Source: Gemmatimonadota bacterium (lineage in GTDB: Bacteria; Gemmatimonadota; Gemmatimonadetes; Longimicrobiales; Gaopeijiaceae). Taken from it: DNA of 64,000 bases. Position 1 is the stretch's first letter. Every line of letters begins with the position of its first letter. The translations under genes and the position numbers were made by a program. The notes beneath the pieces were generated by a model. That model saw only the letters and a list, made by a program, of their open reading frames with translations, had not been told where the DNA came from and ran no database searches. The DNA is taken from positions 124,001 through 188,000 of the forward strand of contig JAJDUP010000026.1 of assembly GCA_022826565.1 (NCBI GenBank), given 5' to 3'. This document shows, piece after piece, positions 63,017 through 64,000 of this stretch.

Positions 63017-64000
63017 TGCGTCGCCTGCGCATCCCCGCTTCCGCGTCACTGGATCGGCTGCTTGCCGCCACCGCGGAAACGGTGCGCCGGTTCCCGGAGG
63101 TCTTCGCCTTCGGGGTTGTGGCCGGCGTGGCGGCCTCCCTTGCCCTGGAGTCTGGCGAGGCTCCCCGCTGGTGGGGTCTGTGGCGCGCCGCCAGCCTCGG
63201 CATCCCGCTCTTCGTGGCGCTCACCCTGCTCTGCGAACGCCGCAGCATCGCGGAGCCCCGGCGCTGGCTGTGGCGCACTGCGGCGCTGGGGGGGCTCGTG
63301 CTCCTGTACGTTCTCTTCGATGGCTGGGAATACTGGAGCATCGCCCAGCGCTACGGCCACCTCTCCGTCACGCTGCACCTGTCCGTCGCGGTGGTCCCCT
63401 ACCTCTTCCTTGCGGCGGAGGAGCCCCGGGGCTTCTGGCAGTTCAACTTCGCCCTGCTCCATCGCTTCGTCGTCGCGACCATCTACGCGGCGGCGATCTA
63501 CGCGGGGCTCGCGCTGGCCCTGGCCGCCCTCGACAATCTCTTCGGTGTGGACGTCGAGGAACTGGCCTACGTGCGCCTGTTCTTCGTTGTGGCCTTCTGC
63601 TTCCATCCCGTGTTCTTCCTCGCCGGCGTCCCGACCGACTTCGCGCGGCTCGACCGCGACGGCAGCGGTCCGCCGTGGCTGAAGGTGTTCTGCCAATACG
63701 TGATGCTGCCTCTGGTCACCGTGTACGTCATCATCCTCACCGCCTACCTGGGGAGAATCCTGGTGATCGGCACGTGGCCGAGCGGCTGGATCAGCTACCT
63801 GGTGTCCAGCCTGGCCATCGTCGGGATCCTGTCGCTGCTGATGGTGCACCCGGAGCGGCTCGAAGGGCCGCGCGGCTGGATCGACCGCTATGCGCTGGCC
63901 TTCTGGATCGCGATCATGCCCTCGGTCGTGATGGTGCTCATGGCCGTGTGGCAGCGAATCGAGCAGTACGGGATCACCGAGCGGCGGTATCTCCTTGGAG
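63016..64000 (+). CDS. DUF4153 membrane protein (3' partial)
   Basis: The frame from ATG at 63016 runs open off the window end; about 328 residues are visible. After a basic start there are eight or nine hydrophobic helices ('GIPLFVALTLLC', 'LSVAVVPYLFLAAEEP', 'LFFVVAFCFHPVFFLAG'), and the visible end reads 'WQRIEQYGITERRYLLG', a hallmark of DUF4153 proteins (the Y-G-I-T-E-x-R-Y motif). Function unknown; overlap with the peptidase gene implies cotranscription. Confidence 0.85.
   Translation, partial: MRRLRIPASASLDRLLAATAETVRRFPEVFAFGVVAGVAASLALESGEAPRWWGLWRAASLGIPLFVALTLLCERRSIAEPRRWLWRTAALGGLVLLYVLFDGWEYWSIAQRYGHLSVTLHLSVAVVPYLFLAAEEPRGFWQFNFALLHRFVVATIYAAAIYAGLALALAALDNLFGVDVEELAYVRLFFVVAFCFHPVFFLAGVPTDFARLDRDGSGPPWLKVFCQYVMLPLVTVYVIILTAYLGRILVIGTWPSGWISYLVSSLAIVGILSLLMVHPERLEGPRGWIDRYALAFWIAIMPSVVMVLMAVWQRIEQYGITERRYLLG

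Noticed and set aside
1-64000. CRISPR arrays, insertion sequences, prophage or rRNA genes
   Set aside because: None seen: no regularly spaced repeats, no transposase motifs and no rRNA-like stretches; only the recombinase remnant near tRNA-Pro hints at mobile DNA.

Overview
The window reads as a contiguous piece of a high-GC (roughly two-thirds G+C) Gram-negative-type bacterial chromosome. Outer-membrane beta-barrel proteins, a heptose-phosphate adenylyltransferase, many exported S9 peptidases, GTG/TTG starts, and pairings such as NfeD-FloA and citrate synthase/aconitase near tRNA-Leu fit Gemmatimonadota or a relative. That taxonomic call is an inference from gene content; no rRNA is present to test it. 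Coding density is high and there is no intact insertion sequence, prophage or CRISPR array.

Layout: (1) 1-2432, the end of an Mrp/Nuo-type antiporter subunit, then rfaE2-like and rdgB-like genes. (2) 2454-4178, an envelope DUF4105 protein, tRNA-Pro(TGG), and directly beside the tRNA the 3' remnants of a tyrosine recombinase and of a BrnA-type antitoxin, read as the scar of an integrated element. (3) 4175-8324, a TorF-like porin and the trio transglutaminase/alpha-E/circularly permuted ATP-grasp. (4) 8343-11128, ammonium transporter and a divergent porin. (5) 11296-17122, a regulatory island with STAS antagonist and anti-sigma-type kinase facing a receiver-PP2C phosphatase, an exported ligand-binding protein and a histidine kinase. 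(6) 17132-20470, MATE exporter, murB and an orphan ABC ATPase. (7) 20552-28359, acyl-CoA catabolism: B12-binding mutase subunit, acyl-CoA carboxylase beta subunit, split AtuA-type proteins, enoyl-CoA hydratase and acyl-CoA dehydrogenase, with a RecQ-type helicase between. (8) 28549-32214, RNase E/G, an M24 peptidase, rplU and rpmA. (9) 32831-34921, chorismate mutase and a sodium:solute symporter pair. (10) 34975-40288, a beta-oxidation/ring-cleavage-type operon. (11) 40362-44406, a lipoprotein and the NfeD-FloA membrane-organisation operon. (12) 44462-50698, a respiratory island: a cytochrome b/ferredoxin/MvhD fusion diverging from an Rrf2 regulator and a CuA heme-copper reductase operon. (13) 50700-64000, three S9 peptidases, aconitase, tRNA-Leu(CAA), a DUF411 protein, citrate synthase and the start of a DUF4153 membrane protein.

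The most unusual system is the island at 44462-50698. The catalytic subunit keeps the heme and CuB histidines, but the active-site tyrosine position (H+4) is glutamine. The operon has a CuA subunit and lies behind an Rrf2/NsrR-like regulator with a 6-bp-arm palindrome in its promoter. This suggests an NO reductase derived from an oxidase rather than an ordinary cytochrome c oxidase, possibly connected to the divergent diheme cytochrome b/ferredoxin fusion. The second system of note is 11296-17122, where a two-component sensor with its own periplasmic binding protein appears wired to a partner-switching module. Other notable signals are a 39-bp AT-rich motif present twice in the same orientation (19608-19646 and 58204-58242, 30 of 39 identical) and three genes whose stop codon lies inside a short tandem or near-tandem duplication.
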